Source: Streptomyces sp. I05A-00742
GTDB taxonomy: Bacteria; Actinomycetota; Actinomycetes; Streptomycetales; Streptomycetaceae
Length of the DNA: 64,000 nt
Assembly (NCBI RefSeq): GCF_013055795.1
Contig: NZ_JABETO010000012.1
Span: forward strand, 1 to 64,000
Reading direction: 5' to 3'
The notes below the pieces were generated by a model that was given only the letters and a program-made list of their open reading frames with translations, was not told the origin of the DNA and did not search any database. Shown here piece by piece: positions 1 through 8,950 of this stretch. The position numbers were made by a program, and so were the translations under genes. Each line of letters starts with the position of its first letter. The first letter of the stretch is position 1.

Positions 1-1185
1 CGGGCGTCCGCCCGGCGGGGTCGCCCGGCACGCCGCCCACAGGGCCAGGGCGGGCGCGGCGGCGACCGTCGCGACGACGGTGGTCGTGACGGCCCGGTGC
101 CGCAGGCGGCTGAGCCGGTCCGCGCGGTCCGGGGGCGGCAGGGGGAACCCTTCCCTGTCGTAGCGGGGGCCGCCGGTGACGCCCGGGAGCCGCTGAGGAC
201 CCGGGTCGGCCCGCCGCAGGGCGGCCCGGACGGCGGCGAGGGGCGCCCCGACGAGCGGGAGCCCGTCACGGGCGGCGGCCGTACCCGGCCAGGGCGCGCC
301 CGCGGTGACCCGCTCCGCCGTGCGACGGCACTCGGCGCAGTCGTCCACGTGCCGGACCAGCTCGCCGCGGACGGACGCTCCCAGTGGCGCCCCGGCGTCC
401 CCGCCGCCCGCCGCGAAACGGGCGACGACCGGGCAGCGGCCCGAGGCGACGACGGCGAGCGCCGTGCGCGTCCGCTCCACCTCACAGGCCGCACCGGCGA
501 GCAGGGCCCTGGCGGCGCCAAGGTCGAGCCGCAGGACCATGGCCACGTCGTCCGGGGCGAGTCCGTGCCGCACAGCCAGTTCGAGCGCCTCCCGCTGCGC
601 ACCGTCCGTCCCCGCCGCCTCCGGCCAGACCAGCCTTCCGAGCTCCGCCCGCTGCCGCGGCCCGGGGCAGCCCGGCGGCCGGACCTGACCCGCGGCAAGC
701 CGGCGCTGACACGCCCACCGGGCCAGCGCGTAGCGCCACGGCCGAAGCCCATCGGCCGCCGGCGCGCGGTCCGCACGGCGCTCGGCGAGGACGAGGGCCT
801 CGACGAGGGCCGCGGTGGCCGCCTCGGGGTCCTGGAGGAGGGAGAGGCAGTACGTGTAGAGACCGTCGAGGTGGGTGGCCGGGAGGGGCGGGCGGGTCGG
901 GCCGGGGGCGGTGCCTGGGTCGGCGTCGGGACCAGCGTCGGGGCCGGGGTCATGGACGGAGTTGAGGCCAGGTCCGGAGCCATGGTCGGAGCGGCGGTCC
1001 GGGCCGGGGTCGGGCTCAGGGTTGGGGTTGGGGTGAAAGCCGGACCCGGAGTCGGGGTCGGAACCACGGCCCGCCTCGTGGCCGGGGGGCGTGACGGCCG
1101 GGGGCCGGGCGGCGCCGTCCGCGCGGTGGGGCGGGCGGGGCCCGCCGGTGGCGTGCGGGGGCTGCTCGTGCCTGCTCGTCATCAT
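1..1185 (-). CDS. BACON-type / sigma-factor-like hypothetical protein, 3' end off the window
   Basis: The frame is open for 395 codons from an ATG-ATG pair (first ATG at 1183-1185) to base 1, so the C-terminus is missing. Residues 1-95 are a Pro/Gly/Asp-rich disordered tail (repeated PDPGPD-like units). Then comes a helical part beginning HLDGLYTYCLSLL that resembles sigma-70 region 2, a region-4-like stretch (REALELAVRHGLAPDDVAMVL), and a HVDDCAEC element resembling the zinc motif of anti-sigma factors. A hydrophobic segment follows near the edge (TTTVVATVAAAPALALWAA). This order is what I recall for streptomycete proteins labelled 'BACON domain-containing', whose BACON domain would lie beyond the edge. 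A role in envelope or sigma-factor signalling is inference. Divergent from radA. Confidence 0.6.
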   Translation of the reverse strand, partial: MMTSRHEQPPHATGGPRPPHRADGAARPPAVTPPGHEAGRGSDPDSGSGFHPNPNPEPDPGPDRRSDHGSGPGLNSVHDPGPDAGPDADPGTAPGPTRPPLPATHLDGLYTYCLSLLQDPEAATAALVEALVLAERRADRAPAADGLRPWRYALARWACQRRLAAGQVRPPGCPGPRQRAELGRLVWPEAAGTDGAQREALELAVRHGLAPDDVAMVLRLDLGAARALLAGAACEVERTRTALAVVASGRCPVVARFAAGGGDAGAPLGASVRGELVRHVDDCAECRRTAERVTAGAPWPGTAAARDGLPLVGAPLAAVRAALRRADPGPQRLPGVTGGPRYDREGFPLPPPDRADRLSRLRHRAVTTTVVATVAAAPALALWAACRATPPGGRP

Positions 1186-1379
1186 CCCGGCGACCGTAGG
1201 GCGACCCGGATGGGCGCTTCGCGATGCTCACCCGGGTTTACCCCGTACGGGGGAGCTCATCCCGGGAAGGGCGGCAGGAACCGTACGTCCCGGGCGACGT
1301 GACGGCGCGGAGCGCGCCGGGGCACGCCGGGGCGGCCCGGTGCGCGCCGTGGGCGGGACGCGCCGGGCGCGCACTGCGG

Positions 1380-1556
1380 GAGCCCTGCCCCATCCCCGCC
1401 CTTTCACCGTTTCCCGGGAGGGCCCGGCCCCCTGAGCCGCGCTGCGCGCGGCGTCCTCAAGCGCCGGACGGGCTGGATCCCGGGCGCTGCCCCGGCGGTC
1501 CCCGTGAAAGCGGCTTCGCCGCTTGTCCTCCAACTCCCCCAGAGGGGCCCCCGGCC
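1380..1556. repeat. Dispersed intergenic palindromic element, copy 1 (degenerate)
   Basis: The 415-bp gap between the divergent BACON-type gene and radA holds no convincing gene. It carries pieces of an element also found at about 34970 and 53216: TCACCGTTTCCCGGGAGGG, GTCCTCAAGCGCCGGACGGG and the small hairpin AAGCGGCTTCGCCGCTTGTCC. Here the two GTCCTC half-elements no longer form one palindrome. It probably also sits close to the promoters of both flanking genes. Confidence 0.7.
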
Positions 1557-1600
1557 CGGAACAGACCGCGTTGTCAGTGGTTGCCGCTACGGTGACCCGC

Positions 1601-3067
1601 ATGGCTGCCCGTACCTCTCGCTCGTCCGCCAAGGACCGGCCCTCCTACCGCTGCACCGAGTGCGGCTGGACCACTGCCAAGTGGCTCGGCCGCTGCCCGG
1701 AGTGCCAGGCGTGGGGCACGGTCGAGGAGTACGGCTCGCCGGCCGTGCGCACGACCGCGCCCGGGCGGGTGACGTCGGCGGCGCTGCCCATCGGGCAGGT
1801 GGACGGCCGGCAGGCGACCGCGCGGGGCACCGGGGTGCCGGAGCTCGACCGGGTGCTGGGCGGCGGGCTGGTGCCCGGCGCGGTGGTGCTGCTGGCGGGC
1901 GAGCCGGGCGTGGGGAAGTCGACGCTGCTGCTGGACGTCGCGTCGAAGTCGGCCTCCGACGAGCACCGCACGCTGTACGTGACGGGCGAGGAGTCGGCGA
2001 GCCAGGTGCGGCTGCGCGCCGACCGCATCGGCGCGCTCTCGGACCACCTGTACCTGGCCGCGGAGACGGACCTGTCGGCCGTCCTGGGCCACCTGGACTC
2101 GGTCAAGCCCTCCCTCCTGATCCTCGACTCGGTGCAGACGGTCGCCTCCCCGGAGATCGACGGCGCTCCCGGCGGCATGGCCCAGGTGCGCGAGGTGGCC
2201 GGCGCCCTCATCCGCGCCTCCAAGGAGCGCGGGATGTCAACGCTCCTCGTCGGCCACGTCACCAAGGACGGCGCGATCGCCGGCCCCCGCCTGCTGGAGC
2301 ACCTGGTGGACGTCGTCCTGCACTTCGAGGGCGACCGGCACGCCCGCCTGCGCCTGGTGCGCGGCGTGAAGAACCGCTACGGGGCGACGGACGAGGTGGG
2401 CTGCTTCGAGCTGCACGACGAGGGCATCACCGGCCTGGCCGACCCGAGCGGGCTGTTCCTGACCCGCAGGGCCGAGCCGGTGCCGGGCACCTGCCTGACG
2501 GTCACCCTGGAGGGCCGCCGCCCGCTGGTGGCCGAGGTGCAGGCGCTCACGGTGGACTCCCAGATCCCCTCGCCCCGGCGCACCACCTCGGGCCTGGAGA
2601 CCTCCCGGGTCTCGATGATGCTGGCGGTGCTCGAACAGCGGGGCCGCATCAGCGCCCTGGGCAAGCGCGACATCTACAGCGCCACCGTGGGCGGAGTGAA
2701 GCTCTCCGAGCCCGCCGCCGACCTGGCCGTCGCCCTGGCCCTGGCCAGCGCCGCGAGCGACACCCCGCTGCCGAAGAACCTGGTGGCCATCGGCGAGGTG
2801 GGCCTCGCGGGCGAGGTCCGGCGGGTCACGGGCGTCCAGCGCCGGCTGGCGGAGGCCCACCGGCTCGGTTTCACCCACGCGCTGGTGCCGTCCGATCCCG
2901 GGAAGGTGCCCGCCGGAATGCGGGTGCTCGAAGTCGCCGACATAGCCGATGCGCTGCGCGTACTCCCCCGTGGACGGCGCCGCGGAAGCGCGGCCGACGA
3001 CGGCGGGGAGGCTCCGGCGCGGGCCCGGCCGGAGGACGCCCCTCTTCAATCGGCTCGACGCCAGTAG
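1601..3067 (+). CDS. radA: DNA repair ATPase RadA (Sms)
   Basis: RadA is a hexameric RecA-like branch-migration helicase acting in homologous recombination. The 488-aa product has an N-terminal zinc finger (CTEC at 18-21, CPEC at 32-35), a RecA core with Walker A GEPGVGKS at 100-107 and Walker B LLILDSV, the diagnostic KNRYG motif, and a C-terminal Lon-protease-like domain. ATG 1601 is chosen because the zinc finger follows after the usual short tail; the 26 codons upstream have no conserved character. disA follows after 97 bp on the same strand, the familiar radA-disA pairing, and RadA is known to modulate DisA in Bacillus. The last 40 residues are a low-complexity tail. Confidence 0.97.
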   Translation: MAARTSRSSAKDRPSYRCTECGWTTAKWLGRCPECQAWGTVEEYGSPAVRTTAPGRVTSAALPIGQVDGRQATARGTGVPELDRVLGGGLVPGAVVLLAGEPGVGKSTLLLDVASKSASDEHRTLYVTGEESASQVRLRADRIGALSDHLYLAAETDLSAVLGHLDSVKPSLLILDSVQTVASPEIDGAPGGMAQVREVAGALIRASKERGMSTLLVGHVTKDGAIAGPRLLEHLVDVVLHFEGDRHARLRLVRGVKNRYGATDEVGCFELHDEGITGLADPSGLFLTRRAEPVPGTCLTVTLEGRRPLVAEVQALTVDSQIPSPRRTTSGLETSRVSMMLAVLEQRGRISALGKRDIYSATVGGVKLSEPAADLAVALALASAASDTPLPKNLVAIGEVGLAGEVRRVTGVQRRLAEAHRLGFTHALVPSDPGKVPAGMRVLEVADIADALRVLPRGRRRGSAADDGGEAPARARPEDAPLQSARRQ

Positions 3068-3164
3068 ACTTTCCCCTGGTCCCGCCCTCCCCCAGCACGC
3101 GACCGGAAACGGGGGCGCGGGGGCGGTCCGCGGCCACCGTTGACCATGCGACCGGAGGAGTGCA

Positions 3165-4298
3165 GTGGCAGCCAACGACCGGGCATCGGGCCCCGGCAGG
3201 GCCGGGGGCGGCTCCGGTGGCTCCCATGCCGACGGCCTGATGCGCGCTTCGCTGAGCGCCGTCGCGCCCGGCACGGCCCTGCGCGACGGCCTTGAACGCG
3301 TTCTTCGCGGCAATACGGGCGGGCTCATCGTCCTCGGCATGGACAAGACCGTCGATTCGATGTGCACCGGCGGTTTCGTCCTTGATGTGGAGTTCTCCGC
3401 GACCAGGCTCCGCGAGCTGTGCAAGCTCGACGGCGCGCTGATCCTCGACAAGGACATCACCAAGATCGTCCGGGCGGGTGTGCAGCTCGTGCCGGACGCG
3501 TCGATCCCCACCGAGGAGACCGGCACCCGGCACCGCACGGCGCAGCGGGTCTCCATCCAGTGCGGCTTCCCCGTCGTCTCCGTGAGCCAGTCCATGCGGC
3601 TGATCGCGCTGTACGTGGGCGGGGAGCGGCGTGTGCTGGAGGAGTCCGGCGCGATCCTGTCCCGCGCCAACCAGGCGCTGGCCACCCTGGAGCGGTACAA
3701 GCTCCGGCTGGACGAGGTGGCCGGCACGCTCTCCGCCCTGGAGATCGAGGACCTGGTCACCGTCCGGGACGTCACGGCGGTCTCCCAGCGCCTGGAGATG
3801 GTGCGGCGCATCGCCACGGAGATCGCGGAGTACGTCGTCGAGCTGGGCACCGACGGCCGTCTCCTCTCCCTCCAGCTGGACGAGTTGATCGCCGGCGTGG
3901 AGCCGGAGCGGGACCTGGTGGTCAGGGACTACGTCCCCGAGCCGACCGCCAAGCGCACCCGCACGGTCCCCGAGGCGCTCACCGAGCTCGACGCACTCAC
4001 CCACACCGAGCTGCTCGAACTGCCCATCGTCGCCCGGGCCCTGGGCTACAGCGGCTCCCCCGAGACGCTGGACTCGGCCGTCTCCCCCCGGGGCTACCGC
4101 CTGCTGGCCAAGGTGCCGCGGCTGCCCGGCGCCATCATCGAGCGGCTGGTGGACCACTTCGGCGGGCTCCAGAAGCTGCTGGCCGCGAGCGTGGACGACC
4201 TCCAGGCCGTGGAGGGCGTCGGCGAGGCCCGCGCCCGCTCGGTCCGCGAGGGGCTGTCGCGCCTGGCCGAGTCGTCGATCCTCGAACGGTACGTGTAG
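3165..4298 (+). CDS. disA: Diadenylate cyclase / DNA integrity scanning protein DisA
   Basis: DisA condenses two ATP into cyclic di-AMP and is slowed by branched DNA. The 377-aa product has a 25-aa Gly/Ala-rich lead, the DAC domain with the DGA motif (89-91) and GTRHRTAQR (120-128), a helical linker, and a C-terminal helix-hairpin-helix DNA-binding part (LQAVEGVGEARARSV). The GTG start at 3165 has GGAGG at 3154-3158. It is probably cotranscribed with radA. In Streptomyces c-di-AMP is known to act on osmotic and ion balance and on ydaO-type riboswitches; I saw no such riboswitch in this window. Confidence 0.97.
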   Translation: MAANDRASGPGRAGGGSGGSHADGLMRASLSAVAPGTALRDGLERVLRGNTGGLIVLGMDKTVDSMCTGGFVLDVEFSATRLRELCKLDGALILDKDITKIVRAGVQLVPDASIPTEETGTRHRTAQRVSIQCGFPVVSVSQSMRLIALYVGGERRVLEESGAILSRANQALATLERYKLRLDEVAGTLSALEIEDLVTVRDVTAVSQRLEMVRRIATEIAEYVVELGTDGRLLSLQLDELIAGVEPERDLVVRDYVPEPTAKRTRTVPEALTELDALTHTELLELPIVARALGYSGSPETLDSAVSPRGYRLLAKVPRLPGAIIERLVDHFGGLQKLLAASVDDLQAVEGVGEARARSVREGLSRLAESSILERYV

Positions 4299-4305
4299 CC
4301 GGTAC

Positions 4306-4343
4306 GACGGGAAAGGGGCCCCGAGTGGGGCCCCTTTCCCGTC
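4306..4343. terminator. Bidirectional terminator between convergent disA and the Gly-rich gene
   Basis: Perfect 17-bp inverted repeat (arms 4306-4322 and 4327-4343, GACGGGAAAGGGGCCCC in the left arm) with a GAGT loop, just after the disA stop and 34 bp before the stop of the opposite gene. There is no long U-tract, as usual in Streptomyces. Confidence 0.9.
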
Positions 4344-4377
4344 GTCTCTCGTCGTCCGTGCTCTCGCGGAGGTCTCG

Positions 4378-5295
4378 TCAGCCCTTGCCCAGGACGAACT
4401 GCACCCGGTCGGTGACCCCCGCCACCTTGACCTCGACCCGGTAGACGCCTGCTCCCGCCGCCGCCCCGGCCCCGGCCGACGGGGCCGCGCACTGGGGGGC
4501 GCTCCGCTTGCGGTCCCACTCCAGCGTGCGCTTGGTCTCGCCCGACCCGGGCACCTCGACCAGCACCTCGCCCCGCCCACGCGGGCAGTCGTCGGAGGCC
4601 CACACGTGCTGCGCACCGGACTGGTCGGTGATCTTGAGGGTGGCGGTCGGCGACCCGAGGTCGACCTTGCAGGCGCCGCTGCCGGAGTTCTTGACCACGA
4701 TCTCGAACTTGGGCCGTTCGCCCGGCCCGTAGGAGCCCTTGACGCTGCGCACCGTCAAGTGCACCGACCCTGACGTGCAGTCAGGCACCGGGGTGCCCTT
4801 GGCCAGGACCTTGCCGTCACCGGCCCCCAGCACCCCCGCGGCAGGACCCGCCCCGGAGCCGCCCGCGCCCCCGGAACCGCCCGAGCCACCCGCGCCACCG
4901 GAACCACCGGCGCCACCGCCCGTACCGGCACCGCCGCCACCGCTGCCGCCGCCGACCGTGCCCAGGCCGCCGACGCTGCCACCGCCCGCACCGGCGCCGC
5001 CACTGCCGCTGCCGCCCGAGCCGCCCCCGGCGCCGCCCGACTCGTCACGGCCGCCGGGGCGTTGGCTGTAGTGCGTACCGGAGGGCGTCGGACCGGGGGT
5101 GATGGTGGCGCCGCCCGAGTCCCCGCCGCCCTTGGAGGCGCCGTTCTTGCCGTCGGACGAACCGTCCTCACCGCCGAGCGTGAGCAGCCACACCACCAGC
5201 AGGGCGAGAAGGCCGAGCACGGCAAGCGCAACTCCCCTCCGTCGCCAATAAATGGAGGAGGGAAGCGGCCCGATCGGATTGCGCAGTGATCCCAC
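4378..5295 (-). CDS. Membrane-anchored protein with Gly-rich spacer and extracytoplasmic domain
   Basis: The 305-aa product has a basic N-terminus, one membrane segment (about 21-40) and a Gly/Ser/Ala spacer (about 85-150, GGSGGAGG-type repeats). The C-terminal beta-rich domain (about 160-305) has four cysteines (173, 209, 237, 269) that could form two disulfides. The KFEIVVKNSGSGACK stretch resembles immunoglobulin-like or DUF4232-type folds of secreted actinobacterial proteins. The topology fits a type II membrane protein with the domain outside. The start is GTG 5295. It converges on disA and shares its terminator. No enzymatic motif is visible; function unknown. Confidence 0.8.
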   Translation of the reverse strand: MGSLRNPIGPLPSSIYWRRRGVALAVLGLLALLVVWLLTLGGEDGSSDGKNGASKGGGDSGGATITPGPTPSGTHYSQRPGGRDESGGAGGGSGGSGSGGAGAGGGSVGGLGTVGGGSGGGGAGTGGGAGGSGGAGGSGGSGGAGGSGAGPAAGVLGAGDGKVLAKGTPVPDCTSGSVHLTVRSVKGSYGPGERPKFEIVVKNSGSGACKVDLGSPTATLKITDQSGAQHVWASDDCPRGRGEVLVEVPGSGETKRTLEWDRKRSAPQCAAPSAGAGAAAGAGVYRVEVKVAGVTDRVQFVLGKG

Positions 5296-5412
5296 GCGAA
5301 AACTCTACGAGAGATCCGGCTGGGCTCCACCCCGTACCCGCCGTATGAGTGCCTACTTTTCTCATCATCTGCCCGGCGGCGCCTGGCTCCATGCCGTTTG
5401 ACGCAGCAAATT

Positions 5413-5973
5413 TCACGCCGTTTCAGGAACCGGCGGCGGACCGGCGGCGGGCCGGCTCCACTCGGACTTGTGCCCGAACCCCCGCCCGTTGTCGACGAGT
5501 CGGAGCCAGTCGGGGCGCAGCTCCCACAGTTCGGCCCGCTCCAGCGCCTGGCGCAGCCGCTCCGAACCCTCCACGTAGGGGAAGCGGGAACGGTAGGCCG
5601 CCCAGGCCACCTCGCGGTCCGCGCCCTTGAGGGGGCGGCAGGTGCCGCGCCCCTGAAGTCCGGTGAGGGCGGTCCACTCCTGACCGTCGCGCTGCGCGGT
5701 GAAGGCGACACGGGCGCCACCCGCCGCCAGGGCGCGGCCGTGACGTGTGGTGGTGGAGGTGACAAAGAAGAGGGAGATGTCTTCAGTGTTCGCACCGTTG
5801 CCCGAAACATTCGCTCCCTCCGCCGCCCTGGCACCACTCACCGCGTAGAACACCGCGCACGCCTGCGGCCCCTCGTCGTCGGTGTAGGCGAGGGTGAGCG
5901 TGGTGTGCGCGTCGAGGGCCGCGCGGAGGTCCGGCGGGAGTCCTGCGGCCGGTCCGGTCTGCGTCTCCGTCAT
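5413..5973 (-). CDS. Pyridoxamine 5'-phosphate oxidase-fold (PPOX) family protein
   Basis: 186 aa beginning MTETQTG. A split-barrel flavin-binding type fold is suggested by the strand pattern TLTLAYTDDEGPQACAVFYA, LFFVTSTTTRHGRAL and VAFTAQRDGQEWTALTGLQGRG, the usual layout of PPOX-like proteins. Residues 48-65 are an unusual Asn/Ala/Gly-rich insertion between the first two strands. The C-terminus (WLRLVDNGRGFGHKSEW) is conserved in character with actinobacterial homologues as I recall them. Cofactor (FMN, F420 or heme) and substrate cannot be told from sequence. The upstream neighbour on the same strand is the Cys-rich 83-aa gene. Confidence 0.8.
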   Translation of the reverse strand: MTETQTGPAAGLPPDLRAALDAHTTLTLAYTDDEGPQACAVFYAVSGARAAEGANVSGNGANTEDISLFFVTSTTTRHGRALAAGGARVAFTAQRDGQEWTALTGLQGRGTCRPLKGADREVAWAAYRSRFPYVEGSERLRQALERAELWELRPDWLRLVDNGRGFGHKSEWSRPAAGPPPVPETA

Positions 5974-6086
5974 GATTCCATTCCACCGCGCCCGCCCGGG
6001 CGGGACCAACCGGGGCCCTTTCCCGAGCCGTTGCGCTCGTCGAAATCCCGTCGAATCCCGTCGAGTCCACCGGCCCGGCGACCCAT

Positions 6087-6338
6087 TCAGGACCGGTGAC
6101 AGACGAAGCGGCGGCTCCCGTTGCCCGCCGTCTCCACGATCGCGCTCGGACAGCCCTCGGGGCACACCGGCGCCGCGGCCGCGGTGTTGCGGTACCGCTC
6201 CGGCGGGTGCTTGCAGGCGGAGCAGAACCAGCCCGGCGCGAGACCGGGCACGGGCGTCATGTCCCACCACAGCGGGTTCGCGCACGCGCGGCAGCGGACG
6301 AGGGGCGGGGCTTTGCGGCGGCCTTCCACGCGGTCCAT
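6087..6338 (-). CDS. Small Cys-rich (zinc-ribbon-like) protein
   Basis: 83 aa from ATG 6338. CxxC pairs lie at 16/19 (CRAC) and 39/42 (CSAC), with CPEGC at 59-63 and a further Cys at 80, consistent with one or two zinc sites. No other domain is recognised. It lies 113 bp upstream of the PPOX gene on the same strand and is divergent from mutY, whose start is at 6532. The open frame extends further upstream into a Gly/Asp-rich stretch, but ATG 6338 starts the part that looks like folded protein. Nucleic-acid or protein binding is only a guess. Confidence 0.6.
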   Translation of the reverse strand: MDRVEGRRKAPPLVRCRACANPLWWDMTPVPGLAPGWFCSACKHPPERYRNTAAAAPVCPEGCPSAIVETAGNGSRRFVCHRS

Positions 6339-6531
6339 GGTCGGGCGCCGGTCCGTACGACGGGCCTCCCCGCCGGACGGGATCACCCGTACGAGGTCCC
6401 CGCACGTCCCGTCGTCACCACCGCCGACGCCGCCGTTGTCACCCCCGTCACCCCCGTCGCCACCCCCGCACGGGCCCGTGAAGTCGGCGTTTTCCCGCCC
6501 CGGGCACCCCCGTGCCAGGATCGGAGGCGCC

Positions 6532-7500
6532 ATGACTACGACTCCCGCCCTGCCTTCGCAGGCCCAGGCCGCAGACTCCTCAGCCCCCGGGACCCACGAG
6601 GCCCCCGGGACCGACAAGGCCCCCGCAGCTCCCACCCTCCACACCCCCGTCATCGCCTGGTTCGAGGCCAACGCCCGCGACCTGCCCTGGCGGCGCCCGG
6701 AGGCCGGCCCCTGGGGGGTGATGGTCAGCGAGTTCATGCTGCAGCAGACGCCCGTCAGCCGCGTCCTGCCGGTGTACGAGGAGTGGCTCGCCCGCTGGCC
6801 GCGCCCGGCCGCCCTGGCCGCGGAGCCGCCGGGTGAGGCGGTCCGCGCCTGGGGCCGGCTCGGCTACCCGCGCCGGGCGCTGCGGCTGCACGCCGCCGCG
6901 ACGGCGATCACCGAGCGGCACGGCGGCAAGGTTCCTGACGACCACGCGGAGCTGCTGGCGCTGCCGGGCGTCGGCGAGTACACGGCCGCCGCCGTGGCGT
7001 CCTTCGCGTACGGGCGGCGCCACGCGGTCCTGGACACCAACGTCCGCCGGGTCTTCGCCCGCGCCGTCTCCGGGGTCCAGTACCCGCCGAACGCCACCAC
7101 CGCCGCCGAGCGCCGGCTGGCCCGCGAGCTGCTGCCCGGCGAGGAGGCGGTGGCCGCCCGCTGGGCGGCGGCGACCATGGAGCTCGGCGCGCTGGTGTGC
7201 ACGGCCCGTACGCCGGTGTGCGGCCGCTGTCCGATCGCCGCCCGGTGCGCCTGGCGCGCCGCCGGCTCCCCGGCCCACGACGGCCCGCCGCGCCGCGGCC
7301 AGACCTACGCGGGCACGGACCGCCAGGTGCGCGGCAAGCTGCTGGCGGTGCTGCGGGAGGCCGTGGCGCCGGTGCCGCAGGGGGCGCTGGACGCGGTGTG
7401 GGACGAGCCGGTGCAGCGGGCCAGGGCGCTCGACGGCCTGGTCGCGGACGGCCTGGTGGAGCCGCTGGAGGACGGGACGTACCGGCTGCCCCTGACGTGA
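6532..7500 (+). CDS. mutY: A/G-specific adenine glycosylase MutY
   Basis: MutY removes adenine mispaired with 8-oxoguanine in base-excision repair. The 322-aa product has a low-complexity first 35 residues and SEFMLQQTPVSR with the catalytic Glu. The helix-hairpin-helix LPGVGEYTAAAV precedes the catalytic Asp in VLDTNVRR. The [4Fe-4S] loop has the expected spacing C-x6-C-x2-C-x5-C (CTARTPVCGRCPIAARC). The protein is short: a full NUDIX-like 8-oxoG recognition domain is absent and replaced by about 70 residues, which I recall as usual for actinobacterial MutY. ATG 6532 has GGAGG 7 bp upstream. It lies directly upstream of sigE. Confidence 0.93.
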   Translation: MTTTPALPSQAQAADSSAPGTHEAPGTDKAPAAPTLHTPVIAWFEANARDLPWRRPEAGPWGVMVSEFMLQQTPVSRVLPVYEEWLARWPRPAALAAEPPGEAVRAWGRLGYPRRALRLHAAATAITERHGGKVPDDHAELLALPGVGEYTAAAVASFAYGRRHAVLDTNVRRVFARAVSGVQYPPNATTAAERRLARELLPGEEAVAARWAAATMELGALVCTARTPVCGRCPIAARCAWRAAGSPAHDGPPRRGQTYAGTDRQVRGKLLAVLREAVAPVPQGALDAVWDEPVQRARALDGLVADGLVEPLEDGTYRLPLT

Positions 7501-7717
7501 GGACGCCGGGGCGGACCGGACCCGGAGGCACCCTCCGAACCGGACAGAGCCGCTCTTTCCCCCCTCCTGTTACACAACCTATGGACAGCTGTGCACCATC
7601 CGCAGTGCTGCTGCACACCGCGTCGCAACAGCTCGTCCGTAGCGTCCTCTCCGTGCTGGAGAACTGTCCGGCGCACCAGGCAGGCACGGGGACGCAAGCG
7701 GAATGGAGGCTGCGAGT

Positions 7718-8266
7718 ATGGCCAGCAGCGGCAAGGTTCTGGACTTCGAAGAGTACGTTCGCAACCGTCAGGACGCCCTCCTGCGCAGCGCGCGACGGCT
7801 CGTTCCGGACCCCATCGACGCTCAGGACCTGCTCCAGACCGCCCTGGTCCGCACCTACGGCCGCTGGGACGGCATAGCGGACAAGTCCCTCGCCGACGCC
7901 TACCTCCGCCGTGTCATGATCAACACTCGTACGGAGTGGTGGCGCGCCCGCAAGCTCGACGAGGTGCCCACCGAGCAGCTCCCCGACGCCTGCGTCGAGG
8001 ACGGCACGGAGCAGCACGCCGACCGTGCGCTGCTGATGGACATCCTCGGAGTCCTCGCACCCAAGCAGCGCAGCGTCGTGGTGCTGCGACACTGGGAGCA
8101 GATGAGCACCGAGGAGACCGCGGAGGCGCTCGGCATGTCGACCGGCACGGTCAAGAGCACCCTGCACCGGGCGCTGGCGAGGCTGCGCCAGGAGCTGGAG
8201 AACCGGGACCTGGACTTCCACGCTCTCGATCGCGACGAGCGGGGGCAGGAACGGTGCGCGGCCTGA
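7718..8266 (+). CDS. sigE: ECF RNA polymerase sigma factor SigE
   Basis: SigE directs transcription of cell-envelope genes under wall stress. The 182-aa product has region 2 (LLRSARRLVPDPIDAQDLLQ onward) and region 4 (LAPKQRSVVVLRHWEQMSTE, then a helix-turn-helix GMSTGTVKSTLHRAL). It matches my recollection of S. coelicolor SigE nearly throughout. ATG 7718 is preferred over ATG 7703 because GGAGG at 7705-7709 is correctly spaced for it. No anti-sigma factor is adjacent: in this system control is at transcription, through CseB-CseC acting on the sigE promoter. The stop overlaps the start of cseA by 13 bp. Confidence 0.97.
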   Translation: MASSGKVLDFEEYVRNRQDALLRSARRLVPDPIDAQDLLQTALVRTYGRWDGIADKSLADAYLRRVMINTRTEWWRARKLDEVPTEQLPDACVEDGTEQHADRALLMDILGVLAPKQRSVVVLRHWEQMSTEETAEALGMSTGTVKSTLHRALARLRQELENRDLDFHALDRDERGQERCAA

Positions 8267-8934
8267 GAAAGGCGATCAGGGACGAGGCCGACGGTACGGA
8301 CCCGGCCGCCCGCCCCGCACGACCCGCGTTGATCGCCAGTGGCGCGGTCACCGCGCTCGCCGCCGTCGCCGGACTGCTGCTCGTCGGCTGCAACGCGAGC
8401 AGCGAGGGCGTCCGCAAGGAGGGCCCTGCCCAGCCCCAGTCGGCGGCGAAGGCCGAGAAGCCCTCCGCGGCCCCCTCCGCCTCGGCCACCCGGCTGAAGG
8501 TCGACGCAGCGGCCCTGATCAAGTCGGATCCCAAGATCAGCGACGCGGTGAAGAAGAACTTCAAACCGTGCGTGAAGGACCAGTACCCGGTCGACGTGAT
8601 CTACGGCCGGATGACCGACGGGTCCCGGGACGACGTCGTGGTGAACATCCTGACGTGCGCCGATGCCATCGGCATCGGTTCGTATGTGTACCGTGCCAAG
8701 GGCGACTCGTACGAGAATGTGTTCTCGTCCGAGCAGTCACCCGTCTACGCCGACATCGATCGCGGTGATCTCACGGTCACCACGCAGATCTACGGTTCGG
8801 GCGATCCGGTCGCCGACCCGTCGGGCGAGGACGAGGTGACGTACCACTGGTCGGACGGCAAGTTCCGGGAGACCGGACGCACGCACACCGACTTCAGCAA
8901 GGTGGGCGGCACCAAGAGCGAGAATTCGGGCTAG
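8254..8934 (+). CDS. cseA: Lipoprotein CseA, negative modulator of the SigE system
   Basis: 226 aa from GTG 8254, inside the end of sigE, so translation is probably coupled. It has a hydrophobic signal segment (about 25-45) ending in the lipobox LVGC, an Ala/Pro/Ser-rich spacer and a C-terminal extracytoplasmic domain with two further cysteines (PCVKD, LTCAD). CseA in S. coelicolor is a lipoprotein whose loss raises sigE promoter activity; position and lipobox support the same role here. Confidence 0.9.
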   Translation: MRGLRKAIRDEADGTDPAARPARPALIASGAVTALAAVAGLLLVGCNASSEGVRKEGPAQPQSAAKAEKPSAAPSASATRLKVDAAALIKSDPKISDAVKKNFKPCVKDQYPVDVIYGRMTDGSRDDVVVNILTCADAIGIGSYVYRAKGDSYENVFSSEQSPVYADIDRGDLTVTTQIYGSGDPVADPSGEDEVTYHWSDGKFRETGRTHTDFSKVGGTKSENSG

Positions 8935-8950
8935 GAGGGCTGGGAGCGGC

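Noticed and set aside
7501..7717. CseB-binding repeats and a precise sigE promoter
   Set aside because: A CseB-responsive promoter must lie here from known biology. TAGCGT at about 7639 could be a -10 element, but I could not find a convincing -35 or clear direct repeats.
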